NCBI GenBank assembly: GCA_033064195.1
Contig: JARBJD010000136.1
Coordinates: forward strand, 62,001 to 126,000
DNA length: 64,000 nucleotides
Reading direction: 5' to 3'
Source of the DNA: Blattamonas nauphoetae
Taxonomy: Eukaryota > Preaxostyla > Oxymonadida
Shown here one piece after another: positions 1 through 12,400 of the stretch (positions are counted from its first letter, which is position 1; every line of letters starts with the position of its first letter). The translations under genes and the position numbers were made by a program. Below the pieces are notes generated by a model. The model saw only the letters and a list, made by a program, of their open reading frames with translations, made no database searches and was not told the origin of the DNA.

Positions 1-1
1 T

Positions 2-2899
2 TGCACTGTCGCTCTTTCTGCGAATTGTCATGTTCAGCTGAACAGACAGGACACTTCTCTCGTTGTGACGGGAATTCAATCCAGTGACGATTGGCTCAAA
101 TCGTTCAAAGTGGGAACAGTTCTCACCGCGGTCGTCGTCAGACTTCATCGTCAGCTCGTTAAGTCAAGCGAGGAAGGAGGTGAAGAAGAACGGTCATTTA
201 AGACAGTAGGAGCATCAATCTCCCTCCTCCCATCTTTCTTGTTCAGCAAAGAGCATCGCATTGAGTATGGAATCCCGTTTGTGGCGAAAGTGACAACCGT
301 GATGCCATCAATGGCCTTTGTTTCTCTCCCCACTTTCCCATTCTCTGAAAAAACACAACACTCAGAAGAAACTGCCGCACTTTCAAAGAATGCTCCAAAA
401 GATCTGATAAAGAAGCTGGAAAGCGGACTGAACAGTGAACGTGGTGATATTCACGTGACTGACGTTTTCGACACGGCGAGCTTGAAAACAGGGCGGGTCG
501 TAGATCTCACTCAACGACTCAAGATGGGACAATACGTTCAATGTGTTGCATATGGAACGACGACCCTGAATGGCAAACACGGGAGTCAGACATCCATCCT
601 AATCACCATCCAGCCTGATTTAGTTTCTCAAGCACTAGAATGCGTCACACCTCCAATAACACTGTTCAACGCGGATGCCTTCCCACAGGTGTCTCTCAAT
701 AAAAAGCGGGTGAAATCGTTTTTGCCGACGCTTCTCTCAAAAGCCAGCCCAACTGAAGAACAGACAATCCAAGACAGATATCCCATCGGACGGGAATTGA
801 AAGGAATTGTTCAGAACCTCAATCCACAGAAGGGGTTGTGGTTCTGGGTCAGCAGAACAGAACTTGCATTTGTCCCCCGTCCGCTCATGCCGCAGGATAT
901 CACAGACGTCGAAGAAGAATACCGAAGAGGAACAGTCGTGAAAGGAGTCGTCCACTCTATCCAACAACCCAAAAGTCAAACATCTGATGAAACTGCAAAA
1001 TCCGAGGCAAGTGAATCGAAAGTTGTGTGTGTGGTAGCCATGCGAGAAGTTCCTCATTCAGACAGCGTTGCTATCACACAATTGGAAGAAGGCGATCTCC
1101 TCCACTGCAAAATAGCATCCATCACACCATACGCTCTGTTCCTCACTCCAATTCGGATGAAACGGAAGGGAAGCACGGATGCCACACCAGGTCAGCTCAA
1201 ACTGAACACGTGGAACGATATGAAGATACAGAAAGGCAAGAAAACAATCACAGCGTTCTGCTACGTGTCCGATGTAACAGACGAGCCAGTGAAGAAGATC
1301 AAAACTGGAGATGACGGGGAAACCACAAAGTATTCTCTCGATCTGAATGAAATGTACGAAGTCGGTGAGGAAGTTAAGGCAAAGGTCACAAAGGTTGATC
1401 ATGAAAAGAGGCGAGTGTGGGCAGGGATCAAGCCCAGTTTGTTTGAAGACGAGGAGGATGACGAAGATCAGATTGATGACGAAGCCGAAGACGATGACGA
1501 GGACTACGAAGAAGAAGAGGGAATGATGGTTGACGAAGAATCCGAGGAAGAGTCAGAGTCGGAAGACAAAATCCCGGTCATTCCATCGGACACTGCCCAT
1601 CCTGTTCCGTCATCCTCACCTCCGCTTCTCCCTCCATCACCATCTCCCTTCCTGGAGTCGTCTCCTCAGTTCTCGCCTGAAGCAGAAGATCTTCCCAAAC
1701 AGACCAAAACACGAAAGGCACAACCGTCAGTGCAGACTCCTTTCCTCCTCGATCCAACATCAAACGCTCCTCAGACGCCAGCAGATTTTGAGCGACTCGT
1801 CCTTGCTCACAAAAGCTCCAGTGCTGTGTGGCTCAGATACATTGCGAGTGTGATGGCAACAGGCAACATTGACGAGGCGCGAGAAATCGGGCAACGTGCT
1901 ATTCGCGAGATTGATGCCGAAAAAGAAGACGAACGCCTGAATGTGCGGATGGGACTTCTTGGAATGGAAATCAGGCTCATTTCGCAAGTCACAAAGAATC
2001 ACAGACCTGTGGCTGGCTCGAAAGTCTGCGCTCATTTTGATGCGACACTGAAAGATGCGCTCCGTTTCTCAAATCCAAAGAAAGTGTATCTCCGCCTCCT
2101 CCCGTTCCTGAAAAGCGCTCAATTGTTCTGGAAAGAGCGAGATGTTGTTTCGGACATGGTCAAGAAAGTCAAGGGAGATTCGGAGGTTTGGAAGGCAGCG
2201 CTTCAATTCTGGGTGGAAGAGGAGGTCCGTCGGGTCCAATCAGAAACTCAGCGAAACGAGATGGTGAAAGACACTGAGGAGAACTCTGACAACGAGGACG
2301 AGAGGGATGGTGATGACATTCAGGAGCAGTTCAACTCCCAGCTAGGTCGCGCTCTTCAATCCTTACCAAAGAGCGAGCATGTCGTGCTCCAAATCGCGTG
2401 TGCCCGGGCATTCTTTGCAAGCGGGTTGTGCGAACGCGGACGGGAATTGATTGAGGACTTGGTTAACGACCATCCCAAAAGGACTGATCTTTGGAGTGTT
2501 TATTTTGATTTGGAAGAGAAGGTGCTTCAGCAAGCATTTGCGGAGACGGAAGAACCGATTGAAGGGAAGCAAAAGCGTGGGAAGAAGGAGAAGAAGAAAC
2601 ATGACGGCCACAGTCCTGCTGTCAGTGATGCACTAAATCGCTGCCGTTCTCTCTTTGAGCGAACGTCTTCATTCGACCTGCCACCGAAAAAGATGCAGTT
2701 CCTTCTGAAGAGGTATGCTCTGTTCGAACACAAATATGGAACTGAAGATACTATGCGTCATGTGGAGCAGGTGAGAGAGAATTATTTATCTCTGGCGAAA
2801 GAGAAAATGACCCAACAGTATCGAGAAATGGGTGTGGAGATGGAGAGCGATGAAAACGAAGAGTTTGATGAAGATGATGAATGGAGTGATGAAGATTAA
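2..2899 (+). CDS. RRP5: RRP5/PDCD11 pre-rRNA processing protein, 3' part
   Basis: The frame is open through the left edge, so the true start lies outside the window; about 965 C-terminal residues are present. The first ~450 residues hold several S1-type RNA-binding modules (for example the stretch around 'KGIVQNLNPQKGLWFWVS'). A long Asp/Glu-rich spacer follows. Then comes a HAT/TPR helical array that begins 'TPADFERLVLAHKSSSAVWL', which closely matches the Rrp5 signature. The protein ends in another acidic tail. In the family, S1 repeats plus a C-terminal HAT array bind early pre-rRNA in the nucleolus and are needed for cleavages leading to both 18S and 5.8S/25S rRNA. No intron is seen in this part. 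It converges on the calmodulin gene with 231 bp between stop codons. Confidence 0.93.
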   Translation, partial: CTVALSANCHVQLNRQDTSLVVTGIQSSDDWLKSFKVGTVLTAVVVRLHRQLVKSSEEGGEEERSFKTVGASISLLPSFLFSKEHRIEYGIPFVAKVTTVMPSMAFVSLPTFPFSEKTQHSEETAALSKNAPKDLIKKLESGLNSERGDIHVTDVFDTASLKTGRVVDLTQRLKMGQYVQCVAYGTTTLNGKHGSQTSILITIQPDLVSQALECVTPPITLFNADAFPQVSLNKKRVKSFLPTLLSKASPTEEQTIQDRYPIGRELKGIVQNLNPQKGLWFWVSRTELAFVPRPLMPQDITDVEEEYRRGTVVKGVVHSIQQPKSQTSDETAKSEASESKVVCVVAMREVPHSDSVAITQLEEGDLLHCKIASITPYALFLTPIRMKRKGSTDATPGQLKLNTWNDMKIQKGKKTITAFCYVSDVTDEPVKKIKTGDDGETTKYSLDLNEMYEVGEEVKAKVTKVDHEKRRVWAGIKPSLFEDEEDDEDQIDDEAEDDDEDYEEEEGMMVDEESEEESESEDKIPVIPSDTAHPVPSSSPPLLPPSPSPFLESSPQFSPEAEDLPKQTKTRKAQPSVQTPFLLDPTSNAPQTPADFERLVLAHKSSSAVWLRYIASVMATGNIDEAREIGQRAIREIDAEKEDERLNVRMGLLGMEIRLISQVTKNHRPVAGSKVCAHFDATLKDALRFSNPKKVYLRLLPFLKSAQLFWKERDVVSDMVKKVKGDSEVWKAALQFWVEEEVRRVQSETQRNEMVKDTEENSDNEDERDGDDIQEQFNSQLGRALQSLPKSEHVVLQIACARAFFASGLCERGRELIEDLVNDHPKRTDLWSVYFDLEEKVLQQAFAETEEPIEGKQKRGKKEKKKHDGHSPAVSDALNRCRSLFERTSSFDLPPKKMQFLLKRYALFEHKYGTEDTMRHVEQVRENYLSLAKEKMTQQYREMGVEMESDENEEFDEDDEWSDED

Positions 2900-3130
2900 C
2901 TCATTTCACCTCTTGAAGAATTCTGAGATTGTTTGACGAATCAAATGTTGAGCTCGGCTCATTTTTTTGTCTCCTGTCATTTTCGTAAGTAATGAGGAAA
3001 TCATTTCCCAAATTGTTTTAACTCTTGAAAAAAGATAATGAATAATCCCATTGGAAAAATAGAAGAGGAATGAACAAATGGTTTAGGAGTTATGAATTGA
3101 GTAAAAAGTCTGAATTGGAGTGGAAGCTGT

Positions 3131-3782
<652 letters not shown>

Positions 3783-3962
3783 TGTATTTTAACTGACGAT
3801 CAGCCCATACTCATTGTAAATCTGAACAAGTTTCACAACCAAATCTCATTCTGACTATTATTCATTTTCTCCACATTCTTCATGGCCAATCTTGAGTTCA
3901 TTGTAGATTTTAGCAGATTAAGGAAGTGAATGAAGTTCTAACTCTGTCTCATGCTTTTTTCA

Positions 3963-4655
3963 CTAACAGCATCCTCCACCATATCCTCTGAATGATGAAC
4001 CATATCCACCGCAACTGCCATAATTCCCACAACCGTATCCGCTAGGGAGCATAACAGGTCGGCATTCCATCTCAGTACTGGTTACAGGAACGGTGACAGG
4101 CATGGTAACAGGTGTTGTTTTTTGAACAGGAACCGCCAGCATTCCATACCGAGGAGGGGGAGGGGGTGGAGGTGGAGGTGGTGGAGCACAGAAACATCCA
4201 CTACTCCCGTAGGATGGCGCAGTTGTCACTGTCACAGTGGTGCTTGATGGAGCGGATGAACAGAATCCACCACTACTATACCCGCATCCACCATCGCCGT
4301 ATCCGCCACCGTATCCACCGCCACATCCGCCACCGTATCCACAACCGAATCCGCCGTTTCCGTACATTCCACCCATCTGATTCCCATACCCACCTGCTCC
4401 GTAGCTACCAAAACTTGTTCCTCCGTACATTCCTGCTCCATATCCGCCGTAGTTCCCACCGAACCCTGTGTTATACCCCATCATCGATGGAGCCCCATAG
4501 CCTCCATATGAATTGTATCCGCCCATTGAACTATATCCACCGTAACTGTTCCCGTATGATGGCATGTATGGACTCCCAAAACCATATTGCATCGAGCCTA
4601 CACAAGTAACAAAGATCAAAAGACACACAACACAATGGTTTGGCATTGATATCAT
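3963..4655 (-). CDS. Secreted Gly/Tyr-rich, Cys-containing low-complexity protein
   Basis: 230 residues in one exon. Residues 1-21 form a good signal peptide (a hydrophobic 'CVVCLLIFVTCVGS' core). The rest is built from short GGY, YGG and MGG repeats, then a Gly/Cys-rich part, a Thr/Val patch, an 11-residue polyproline run, and a Gly/Tyr/Cys-rich end finishing in CC. Such composition is found in secreted structural, adhesive or matrix proteins of many unrelated lineages, so homology cannot be claimed. Repeated Tyr and paired Cys would allow cross-linking. It probably goes to the cell surface or outside. The 193 bp upstream before the importin-like gene would hold its promoter. No function is assigned. 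Confidence 0.75.
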   Translation of the reverse strand: MISMPNHCVVCLLIFVTCVGSMQYGFGSPYMPSYGNSYGGYSSMGGYNSYGGYGAPSMMGYNTGFGGNYGGYGAGMYGGTSFGSYGAGGYGNQMGGMYGNGGFGCGYGGGCGGGYGGGYGDGGCGYSSGGFCSSAPSSTTVTVTTAPSYGSSGCFCAPPPPPPPPPPPRYGMLAVPVQKTTPVTMPVTVPVTSTEMECRPVMLPSGYGCGNYGSCGGYGSSFRGYGGGCC

Positions 4656-4848
4656 CGTTTTTTGGGCGTGGTTTTGGCCGGACTTTGTCGCCCAAGGTCA
4701 GTGATATGAGAGACAATATGGAAAACAGCATTCTTTGTTCTGTTCTGAAGAAAAACCGGAACAGTGTTGTGACACGACAAACCTTGTCACGTCACAAACT
4801 CGTATACATAACACCAACTTTCACATAAAAAGGAGAAAAGTGTGTTGT

Positions 4849-7116
4849 TCAAGTGTCTGTGAAACCGCAATTTCCGAGCTCATGATCTTCATCTCTGGCC
4901 AATGCTTCGGGTGGTTGATCCGGAAGAGCCTGTGGTATCATGTCTCGATGTGATTGCATATAATTCAAAAAATGTGTAATTTCTTCGTATGTTTCACCTG
5001 TTTCTTGGATAGCGCGTTCACAAATCTCTTCTGCCTCGACGTCTTCCAAGTCTCCGAAACAGAGGATGAAGGAAGGTTGGCTAAGACCAGCGGAGAGAAG
5101 TGCATAGGAAATGTCACATACAAGTCGCAGGTTTTTCAATTTGTGTTTGTTGAAATCAATCTTCCACAGGTGGGTGAGACAGCGAGAATGGATGAGAAGT
5201 CTCCGACAAGAACGAGAAGAAGCTGAAATACTCTTAAAAAGATGCAGAATTTCGATCAGAAGATTTGACGATGCGACATCAAGAAGAGACAAGAGCACTT
5301 CGACAGTGGCTAGGGGTGAATTCGGTTTGTCGCTGAATAATTCTTTGAGTGTTGTCTCGGCTTGTTCATCGGTTCCAGCAAGAATGTTTGAAATCATGAA
5401 TAGGATATTTCTGATGGCTAATTGAAGTTGTTTTTGTGATTCATCTGGGAGATTAAAAAGGTCCATGTAATTGTGTTCATGATTCTTCTTTGAACGAAAA
5501 AGCTCTCGTTGCACTAGTGTGGGCTCTTTTGGGATTTGTTGAACAGCAATAAATTGTGTGACGACATCCCATCCAGGTGGGAGTTGACCCTTTTCGAATT
5601 GATCAAGAAATGAGACAAGTTCATCATGTGTTCCGAGGATACATAGGGACTGTCCTGGTAAAGTCGCGATTTCTGACAGAAATGAAAGAAGATGTCCAAT
5701 CAATGGGACAAGTTTGTGGTCCAGAAATGGCTGGACTGTCTCCGGTGGAGTTGAACAACACAGCCCTAGTAGATTAAGTAACAGGCTGATGCTTGAAAGA
5801 AACACGGAATATGTTGCTCGAATTGTACCCAAAAGTTCGGTTTCTGAGTCAGTGAGATTCGTGAAGATCATTTCTGACGTAGCCTCTTGTATATGTCGCC
5901 ATTTGATAATTCGTCCAACAATTGATAGTTGCTGGAAAGACAGTTCCAATGAAGAGTAGAAATTTGAGAGGACCTCAATCAATACAACATAGACGGACGA
6001 TAATAAGTGGTTGCCCATTGGATCGACCTTAAAAGGGATTGAATTGTCTAAAAATGAAACTAGAAGCTCATTTTCATCACAAAAAAGTGCTACAAGCAAT
6101 TCAGTGTACTCTTGATTGGTTTCTGGAGGAGCAAGGATGAGAATTTGAAGATGTTCCATGAGAAGTGGCAGAAGGAGATTGGGGTCGATATAATGTCGAC
6201 AGCGTCTTAAAAATTTGATAGAAAGCCGAACAAGTAAATCGTTGTCTCCTAATTGGAGGACAAGGCGTTTGTATTCTCGTGATTCGAAGAGAGAATGGTG
6301 TCTGATGATTGAAAGCAGGCGTTCAGAGATAATTGGGAAAAATCCGCTCTCTATAAAAAACTGGGCAGCTTGTGGAGAATCTGCTACGATATTATTGAGA
6401 ACCCATATAGACTTTAGGAGTGAAAAAATGGTGAATCCAGACTGTTGATGCCAATTGTGGATTTGCTGATTGATAAATCTCCATAAGTTTTGAACATGTG
6501 GTTGGAGTTGCGAGCAGTTGGTCAAAGTCCTGTTCTCTAAAAGCTAATGATATGAGTATGGATAGATGAACAAACAGAGATTGACAAAAATCCAGAGAAG
6601 TTCCCCCTAAAACATAATGATTAAAGAAAAAACTATTAGGACAGGATCTTGAGCTTCATGGAAGATTGGAATCAGTGTGTCCATCCCATTATGAGCGTGT
6701 AGAATTGGCGGGAAAAGAAGGGTGGTAGCTATTTAGAGAGATGAATGGGGAGAACAAAAAACTTGAAGCTGTTCGGAATAAGCGAGACGCTTGAATTTTG
6801 GCGTCCAGATCACCATAGAGAAGAGCATTTAGTTGTGTTTGGACGAGGTTGTCCATTTGTTCATGAGTCAGATCCTAACACAACAAAATAGTGGAAAGAA
6901 AAAGAATGGCCAAACTGTTTGAGCTGAATCAAGATCAGATGATAGGGTGTCGTGTGTTTGGTCACGTTTGCGATGTCTGAGAATGATTTGTGGTTGTTCA
7001 GAATCCGATGAATCATTGGATTCAGCATCATTGTTAAACCGTTGCCGGTACAAAGTGGTTTGTGGTGATAACGTGATGCCATTGTCAGCTGTTGAGTTGA
7101 GAGATATTTCAGACAT
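4849..7116 (-). CDS. Importin-alpha-like armadillo-repeat protein
   Basis: Six exons are supported. The first codes 'MSEISLNSTADNG' and a short basic patch (RHRKRDQ), a weak stand-in for an importin-beta-binding segment. Next come short exons coding 'DLTHEQMDNLVQTQLNALL', a 'TLIPIFHEAQDP' helix and 'ELLWIFVNLSFREQDF'. A 31-nt intron then joins the codons for 'NPQLAST' to 'SIWVLNNIVADSPQAAQFF', the classic ARM-repeat motif of importin alpha. The remaining ~530 residues are one exon of helical repeats. Importin alpha carries NLS cargo with importin beta through nuclear pores. A continuous frame runs upstream of 'SIWVLNN', but the spliced frame gives far better ARM helices. The C-terminus is divergent, so a different ARM protein is possible. 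The gene starts 64 bp from the stop of the next gene. Confidence 0.68.
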
Positions 7117-7180
7117 TATTGTGGGCTCAATGATGATGAATAAACTTGTTGAATGAACCAGATTGAAATGTATAAAGATG

Positions 7181-8328
7181 CTAGTTTATGATGCGCCATT
7201 TGGCGTCTTCGTTGTATAATGATGCAGCCAACCAGACGCCTTGTTTGAACATATCGCATCCTAGAAGTTCAGCACATTTGACACCATTCACCTTATAGGT
7301 TAAGTTTCCTCTGTCAACGTCAACAATCATTGTGACCTAAATGAACGAAAAGGAGTGTCCTGGATGAGGATATGAACGACACATACAATATCATTTGTTG
7401 AATAACCGAGTGTAGACGGTGCGACAAATTGTGTCTGATAATAAATACCTAGATTTGTCACGTGATCATGTAATCCCCAGCCAATGACACCGTTCTTGTA
7501 GGCAAAACCACGGTTGAGGTTGTCTGGAACGTCGAGCAGGACACCAAGGGCATAACGATTTGGACGAGGTATGTGAACTTGGATTAGTACAGTTGCTGTG
7601 CCTGATTTCACTTTTTCATGTCCAATTAGAACAATATGATCCTGCGTTTTTCCATTGACGGTGACGATCTTGTCGTTGTCTGTGATTTGAACTCCATCTG
7701 GGACAAACCTTGTATTCCATACAGCTGAAAAGATAAAAGTGGATGGAAGAACATACGTTGAAAGTGTGATGCAGAGAATCCAAGTTCATAGAATGTCATT
7801 TCTTGATGAAAGATTCTTTCTTCTTCTTCCGAATCGAAATATGAAGGCAGTTGATCGGTTCTCAGATAATCAAGGACTTTCTCAAAAACAGCTGGTGTTC
7901 GATCTAGAAAGAATCGGCCTTCTGGATCCCTTGGAACAATTTCCGAACCACTACGAAAACATGTAAGAGATGATACGAAGACAAACGTCACAATGCGTGC
8001 AAGACGAGATTGCTGGTGATGCGTGAGTGTGGTGACTAGTGTCGGAAAGATCTGTCCTCCAACATTCAATTCGATGATTGAATTGACCTAAACAAGATAG
8101 TAAGAAGGAAAGGGTCAAAACAATTTGCGATTCCTTAGTTTTTGCTTCGAATTCTTTGCGAATTGCCAGAATTTTTACTTTTTCTTTGAGGATTTCTTCT
8201 CTTTTGATGGCGCACTGTTCCTGGAGAGTATGCTGCTTGAGAAGTGCGTCTCTTACAGACTGGTCAAATTGAGTCTTCTCCCTTTTAAATGAATTAACTT
8301 CTTCATTGTACAGAGCCTCTTCATTCAT
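7181..8328 (-). CDS. Coiled-coil, BTB (T1/KCTD-type) and SPRY-like domain protein
   Basis: Five exons. Exon 1 codes a charged coiled coil of ~67 residues. After a 34-nt intron comes a T1-type BTB domain: 'IIELNVGGQIFPTL', then, after another short intron, 'GSEIVPRDPEGRFFLDR' and 'VFEKVLDYLRTDQLP'. These match the LNVGG...F.DRDP...LxYLRTG pattern of KCTD and Kv T1 domains. The last ~190 residues look like a SPRY fold ('RGFAYKNGVIGWGLHDH', 'IVDVDRGNLTYKVNGVKC', ending 'WRIIN'). BTB domains oligomerise and often bridge cullin-3 to substrates, so a ligase adaptor role is plausible but inferred. It is transcribed head to head with the next gene, which also ends in a SPRY-like domain; 26 bp separate the start codons. 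Confidence 0.8.
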
Positions 8329-8354
8329 TGCTTGTGTTTGGAGATTAACTTATA
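8329..8354. promoter_or_regulatory. 26-bp divergent intergenic spacer
   Basis: The start codons of the BTB-SPRY-like gene (minus strand) and the SPRY-like gene (plus strand) are separated by 26 bp. Any shared promoter must therefore sit in this spacer or extend into coding sequence on both sides. No TATA-like box is visible. Confidence 0.4.
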
Positions 8355-9299
8355 ATGGTCCGATCATCAATGTCATCATCTCCACCTCCAGTTGAATCAA
8401 CACACTCAGAACCATCTAGCCCTAATTCTACATCTCTTTCTGAACAGAAATCTGTACAGGGTACGGATCAGGAGCCCGATGAGCACATGAGTCCTGAACC
8501 CACCGTCACTCCAGAACCTCCATCAACTGTTGAACGCACACCTCTCCAGTTTCGACTTCGTCTTGAACAAAACACATCATCACAACGGCCTTTCATTCAA
8601 TCAGTTCATCAATGTCAATGCCAACCACAGGAGAATAATCCAACATTTCTACATACTTGTGGTCTCCAAACAGCTGAATGGTCACAAACCCACTACTCTC
8701 GGGTGTGCATTGATGTTTTAGATGGTGAAAATTCTATTCATTTGAGTGAGGGCGTTTTCAGAATAACATTCGTGTTCCACGCATCCCACCAGAAAGGAGG
8801 TTATCTTTATCGGTTTTCATTGTTATCTAGTCGTTGCATTGTATGTTCCATCACCTGAACCAATGCTCGATCGAGAGACCGGATGGAAAAAAGACGAGTT
8901 CGCATTCTGGGCAGGGTATTCAATTTCTTGACTCACCTCTCAACATTTTAGAGGACAGATCACATGCAATGGAGTTTCATTCCACAAAAACAATGCTTGG
9001 AACGATGGTGACCAAGTAACAATCGAATTAAATATGTCTTCACCTCGCCGCACAGCACGCCTTTTAATTAACGAACAACAACAGCAAACATATTTCACCG
9101 GTCTTCCAGAATCTCTAGTCTTCTGTGTTTGTCGATACTTCTCTTATTTCTCCAGGCTCATTCTTTTTTGAAAGGATCATCGGTAACTGTCCAATCTTTG
9201 GAAAGATTGAGTCTTCCACTCACGACACATGGTAGACGCAGCCTTGCGTACGACCCTGAAGTAGATTTCTCCAAATCAACTGGATATCATTGGTGGTGA
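8355..9299 (+). CDS. SPRY-like domain protein with Ser/Pro-rich N-terminus
   Basis: Four exons joined by introns of about 31, 38 and 29 nt. The first ~70 residues are Ser/Pro/Glu-rich and probably disordered. They are followed by a beta-rich region ('VCIDVLDGENSIHLSEGVFR'). After the introns come 'VPSPEPMLDRETGWKKD', 'GQITCNGVSFHKNNAWNDGD' and 'VTIELNMSSPRRTARLLI', a SPRY-like order of strands (turn, N-G, D-G-D, then V-x-x-x-L-N). The protein ends 'STGYHWW'. SPRY folds usually mediate protein-protein binding. The partner is unknown. The neighbouring divergent gene has its own SPRY-like C-terminus, so the two may be co-expressed or derive from one family; this is inference. Confidence 0.68.
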
Positions 9300-9472
9300 A
9301 CACATCCACCGTATCATCGACACATTTCAAACCCCTTGCCAAACTTCTAAAATCATTGTGTTTAAATGAACCAAATGAATCTGGATATTGTCCCAGTTCG
9401 AGAGAAGATCCTAACTACCAGCTAGAAATGAGTCAAAAAAGTGAAAAAAAGATCTGCATGAAAATCAAAAAA

Positions 9473-12400
9473 TTAGTCTTTTGTAGCATTAGCGAGAGTG
9501 GGTTTGGACCATTTCCCTTCTTTAACCGAAGCATGTCGTGAATACCACTGCGACAAATGTGCATTTGAGGCGACTCGTGTCATTCCACCTTGTGTGAAAC
9601 TGGAAATAGACGGAGACGATACATCTCCGGCCTCCAAGTTCTGGGTGTATGCCAGTACCTTGGTGTGCTCTTCATCATCGTCGTCTTTCTTCTTTTCGGT
9701 TTTGACACTATACTTGGTGCGAACTTCATCCTCCATTTTGTCGATGTGGGTGGCACAGAAAGGACAGCGCTGAGTTTGGTATATGCTTTGCGTGAAGTCA
9801 TCCTCCGTGAAGAATCTGAAGCAAATAGAGCACATCACAATCGACACAGATGGTGCTAAGTTGACGTAGAACTCCCACGGACGAGGGGAGAGATGGCGAG
9901 CAATGAAGACAGTGGATGGAGGAACCTGGCGGAGGCCTTCTCGGGAAAGGAGGACTGGTTGTCTGCTATCTCCGTGCTGAATGGAATACAGCACAGATGC
10001 AAGTTCAGTTCCCTCAAACAGCTCCTTGGCGTTTGTTCCTGCACCTGCGTGGAGCTGGTCTTGGGGTGATCCATACTGTCCCGGAGTTTGCGACGTTGGA
10101 TTGATTGAGAGGCGTTGGTATTCTCCGTCATCTTCTTCTGTCACGCCTCCTCCACCACCCATCTGCGAGGCGATTGTGGAGCGAGGGAGGGATTCAAGGA
10201 GAAATGCCGCGTCGGTGTCGCCAAGATCTGTTGGGGCGTAGATTTTGATCAACGGAAGAGGGAGGAAGGATGAGAAGGAACGGATGAACGGGTGGTGGCA
10301 GTATTGGCAACAGTCTCCGATTTTGGAGTTGATGATCAGCTGATTCACAGAAGCACACTTCCAGCAGTATTGTGTCAGTCTGGGATCATCTGAGAGAGGT
10401 TTGGATCGAGTGAGGAGGGTTGTCAGTTCGACTTGCTGCGCGAATTTTGGGAAGAGACGCGTTGTTTGGAGTTCCCCGCAGACTGTTCGGAGAAAGCGCC
10501 ATGCTCCGAGACGCCATGCCTGCTGATGGAGCGAGAAGAGGATATCGGAATATCGGATTCCTTCAGGGAGGCGAGATGGGTTGAGTGAGGTGGAGCGAGT
10601 GGATGTCTTCAGGTTGATGACAATGGGATGCAGAATCGGAGCAGAATCGTCTCTCAACAACGTCTGATTTGGAAGCATCATCGGCGTTGCTGGGAGATCG
10701 GTCTGTTCAAACTGCATGGGTTCGTAGAAGATGCCCAAATTAAGATTCAGGAACGATTCTGATCGGAGGGTGTTGACGAGCATCAATCCAGCATTGAAAA
10801 TGGCTTCTGCTGATCGAGTTGTGAACGGGGCATGGACGGACCAATGGATGGTGTGGAAGGCGAAATACAGCTCAGACAGAGTCTCTGCGACATGAGCACG
10901 AGCGGGGGCTGTTGGATCGACGCTTTCCTTCATCTCTTGGGAGATCAGCCAGAGATAGTTGGAGGCGTGAAGGAAGCTCTTCTTCACAACAGCATCTTTC
11001 GTCATTTCTCGAAGGAGATGGATGGAATGGTCTGGTCTTCCTGCTCGTTTGAATGCAGTTTGGGCTTCCTCAAACATTCCATTCTCCGCCAGCCACGCTG
11101 CGTACGGTAAGAAGACGATTGGGAGGAATCGTGGATTGGCTTCAGCAATCGAGATGGCTTCGTCCCACTCTCCCAACTTGACATGGAGTTGGATGAGTGC
11201 GACCATGTTTCCTTGTTTGTAGTATGCTTCCCGAGCGTACGCATGAGACTTGAATCGCACAAAGTACTCAGCACATTTGTTCAGAGTGACATCATCCATT
11301 TCTGTGGTTCTCATAACCTCGGCGAGGTCATCAATCATCTTGCTCTCTCCCAGGATGGTGACTGCCTTCATGGGCTGCCCAGCCAGAGCATACACCTTTG
11401 CTGCCTCGGCCATCTTCCCAATCTCGATCAGCCACTTGGCCTGTTGGTGGACGAGCTCATCTTTCAGTTTTGTGTTTGTGGAATCCTTTGAGTATAGAAT
11501 CGCGTTTTGATAATCGCGGAGGTCGGAGAAGAGTTGGATGGCGAGTTCCGGCTGGTCTGCAGAGACATAACTGTCGGCTGCTTGTTTAAACAGGCCGAGG
11601 AAAGCGAGGATCTTGCCGACAATGACAGGGCCAGGAAGAACCTGTTGGCGAAGATCAAGCTCGATTTCTGACAAGAGGTCCAAGAAATGTGTGTCTTTCA
11701 CTCGCAGGAACGCTTTCTTTGCGGTGAAGATATCCAGGTCACGGATGGCAGAAGTTCCGAGGAATTGCCAGTCAGAGTCAGTGACACCAAGGCAAGCAAT
11801 TCGGTATGCACTGTCATACTGTTTTCGTTGAATGAACTTGTGGGTTGCATCGGTTTGAGGGACATCGATCGAGAAGAGTGAAGTGTGGCAGAGGCAGAAG
11901 ACTTTCGAGCCTTGCATTCCGACGACAAGACCTTGTGATGGCTGCCGATAAACAGGAAGATCAGCAACTTTGATGATCAACTGCGTTGGATTGGTGTAAC
12001 ACAACATTTCTTCGAATTCTGTGTTGAAGGAGACCCCAGTGACTTCGTGTTCGTGGACGAGGACATCCTTCGTGGCAGTTGAATAGACGAAGAGATCGAA
12101 ATTCTCGTCGATCAGAGCGACGTTCGCACGTGACATGGAATAATCCAAACAGCGGATGGCACAGCTATGCGTCAGGATTCGTGTTGAGAAGGGATTGTCG
12201 ACGTAGATTGAATGAACCTCTCCATTCATGAGTCCGACAAGCAGGCATTCCTTTCCGCCCATGCCACCGATCACTTTCAGGTAGGGGATCACAGAGTGCA
12301 TGTCCCATTCATTGACGATTTCTCCTGTCAGTGAGAGGAGGAGAATTTTTTGGGTCTGACAAATGATCACGTTGTCAACTGTGGTCAACAGCAGGGTTGT

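Noticed and set aside
5514-6525. The continuous frame upstream of 'SIWVLNN' as the real importin-like N-terminus
   Set aside because: Its upstream part is not ARM-like, whereas splicing out 31 nt joins a neighbouring frame that forms good ARM helices and connects back to the ATG at 7116.
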